Shown: in pieces, positions 5,626 through 5,997 of the stretch
Position numbering within the stretch: the first letter of the stretch is position 1
Layout of the letters: each line of letters begins with the position of its first letter
Assembly (NCBI GenBank): GCA_900545305.1
Contig: UQYD01000071.1
Span: 1-5,997 of the forward strand
Source of the DNA: an uncultured Eubacterium sp.
GTDB lineage: Bacteria > Bacillota > Clostridia > Lachnospirales > CAG-274
Direction: 5' to 3'
Length of the DNA stretch: 5,997 nucleotides
Made by a program: the position numbers and the translations under genes
Notes under the pieces: generated by a model
Told to the model about the DNA's origin: nothing
Seen by the model: the letters and a program-made list of their open reading frames with translations, nothing else
Database searches by the model: none

Positions 5626-5667
5626 CTCTATTTATTAGAGTATATCATCAAAAAATCAAGTAGTCAT
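5626..5667 (-). promoter_or_regulatory. Promoter and operator-like repeat for the 183-aa membrane protein gene
   Basis: ATGACT (5667-5662, 4 of 6) and TATACT (5644-5639, 5 of 6) are separated by 17 bases. The inverted repeat CTCTA-TTTAT-TAGAG (5626-5640) begins at the end of the -10 and covers the probable start of transcription, a usual place for a repressor site. The start codon is about 40 bp downstream. Confidence 0.5.
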
Positions 5668-5701
5668 TATTTTTCTGCTATCCGTCACAATATTTTTTAT
5701 C

Positions 5702-5759
5702 CCATGTCTTATCAAGAGAGCAAGCATTGCTTACGCAACAAGCTCTTGACAATCCATGT
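5702..5759. other. Large imperfect inverted repeat near the right end
   Basis: TCAAGAG (5712-5718) and CTCTTGA (5743-5749) pair exactly, and the outer flanks, CCATGTCTTA and CAATCCATG, extend the pairing to 13 of 17 positions overall. The loop contains a second hairpin AAGC-ATT-GCTT (5722-5732). No T-run follows closely on either strand. A single-strand origin, a transcript structure or a protein site are all possible. Confidence 0.45.
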
Positions 5760-5819
5760 TCTAAAAAAATGGTAGATAATCAAGCAGAAAAAGGACACTT
5801 TATGCTATGTTACAGCAAC

Positions 5820-5850
5820 AAAAAGACATCTCATATCTTGTATGAAATGC
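5820..5850 (-). terminator. Terminator-like hairpin inside the right end
   Basis: On the minus strand GCATTTCATA (5850-5841) pairs with TATGAGATGT (5835-5826) over 10 bp with two G-U pairs, around the loop CAAGA, then CTTTTTG. On the plus strand the stem has a mismatch but is followed by a longer T-run (5852-5865), so it may work both ways. There is no gene between it and the end of the window, so it could block transcription entering from host DNA. The rest of 5600-5997 shows no gene. Confidence 0.5.
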
Positions 5851-5899
5851 CATTTTGTTTTTTTTATGTTATTTTCTTTGTCGTATCAAGGTTCTTTCA

Positions 5900-5924
5900 A
5901 TCGTAGTAAATTAGTGGTAAATTT
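5900..5924 (+). repeat. Integrase arm-type (DR2-like) repeats, right end
   Basis: TAGTAAATTA (5904-5913) and TGGTAAATTT (5915-5924) are 11 bp apart, and 5900-5912 is identical to 141-153 in the same orientation. The core GTAGTAAATT agrees with the remembered Tn916 Int arm site. The copies lie 56-80 bp from the terminal repeat here and about 120-140 bp from it on the left, a layout suiting Int bridging of the two ends. Confidence 0.65.
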
Positions 5925-5969
5925 CTTTTGTATTTTCATTCATATTGCTTAAAGTCCCTGTATTTATGC

Positions 5970-5980
5970 AGATAATCAGA
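5970..5980. repeat. Right terminal inverted repeat of the element
   Basis: AGATAATCAGA is the exact reverse complement of 17-27. Outside it both ends turn T-rich (right: TTTTTAATC and a T-run), and the alignment continues at about 10 of 16 positions. A nine-base partial copy, AGATAATCA, also lies at 5774-5782, so the core is not unique to the ends. Confidence 0.55.
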
Positions 5981-5997
5981 TTTTTAATCTTTTTTTA

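Overview
The window looks like one nearly complete Tn916-family mobile element of about 6 kb from a low-GC Firmicute, most likely a gut Clostridia or Lachnospiraceae type. That placement rests on strong AGGAGG-type ribosome binding sites, AT-rich DNA and the kind of integrase, excisionase and relaxase present. No host gene is visible, so species and insertion site cannot be named. All convincing genes lie on the minus strand and read from high to low coordinates.

Layout from left to right: (1) 1-166, one end of the element, with an 11-bp terminal inverted repeat (17-27), a hairpin (44-83) and two integrase arm-type repeats (141-166). (2) 167-1351, a Tn916-type tyrosine integrase; then a 78-nt gap with a long RNA hairpin; then 1430-1630, an excisionase. 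(3) 1591-1936, coding debris in two frames and a candidate xis-int promoter. (4) About 1945-2594, a degenerate tandem array of roughly ten 55-75 bp units with no gene. (5) 2595-3809, a Tn916 Orf20/MobT-type relaxase-replication initiator, preceded by two tandem intrinsic-terminator hairpins and the 3' stub of a lost DNA-binding protein gene. (6) 4129-4578, an AT-rich gene for a two-pass membrane protein with its own promoter. (7) 4711-4841, a GC-rich island whose C-run/CTAACA/G-run hairpin looks like a MobT-type nic region, flanked by further repeats: the likely oriT. (8) 5048-5599, a second AT-rich gene, for a three-pass membrane protein. (9) 5600-5997, the other end, with a promoter, large hairpins, two more arm repeats and the matching inverted terminal repeat (5970-5980).

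How it may work (inference): Int and Xis excise the element as a circle, MobT nicks the oriT-like site and starts rolling-circle replication and transfer, and a helper conjugative element supplies the coupling protein and secretion machinery, since no FtsK-like or type IV secretion gene is present. It would therefore be an integrative mobilizable element or satellite of Tn916/Tn1549-like elements. Its cargo is two small membrane proteins of unknown function. The most unusual parts are the tandem array between relaxase and excisionase genes, the double terminator leader before mobT, and the separation of the oriT-like site from mobT by cargo.
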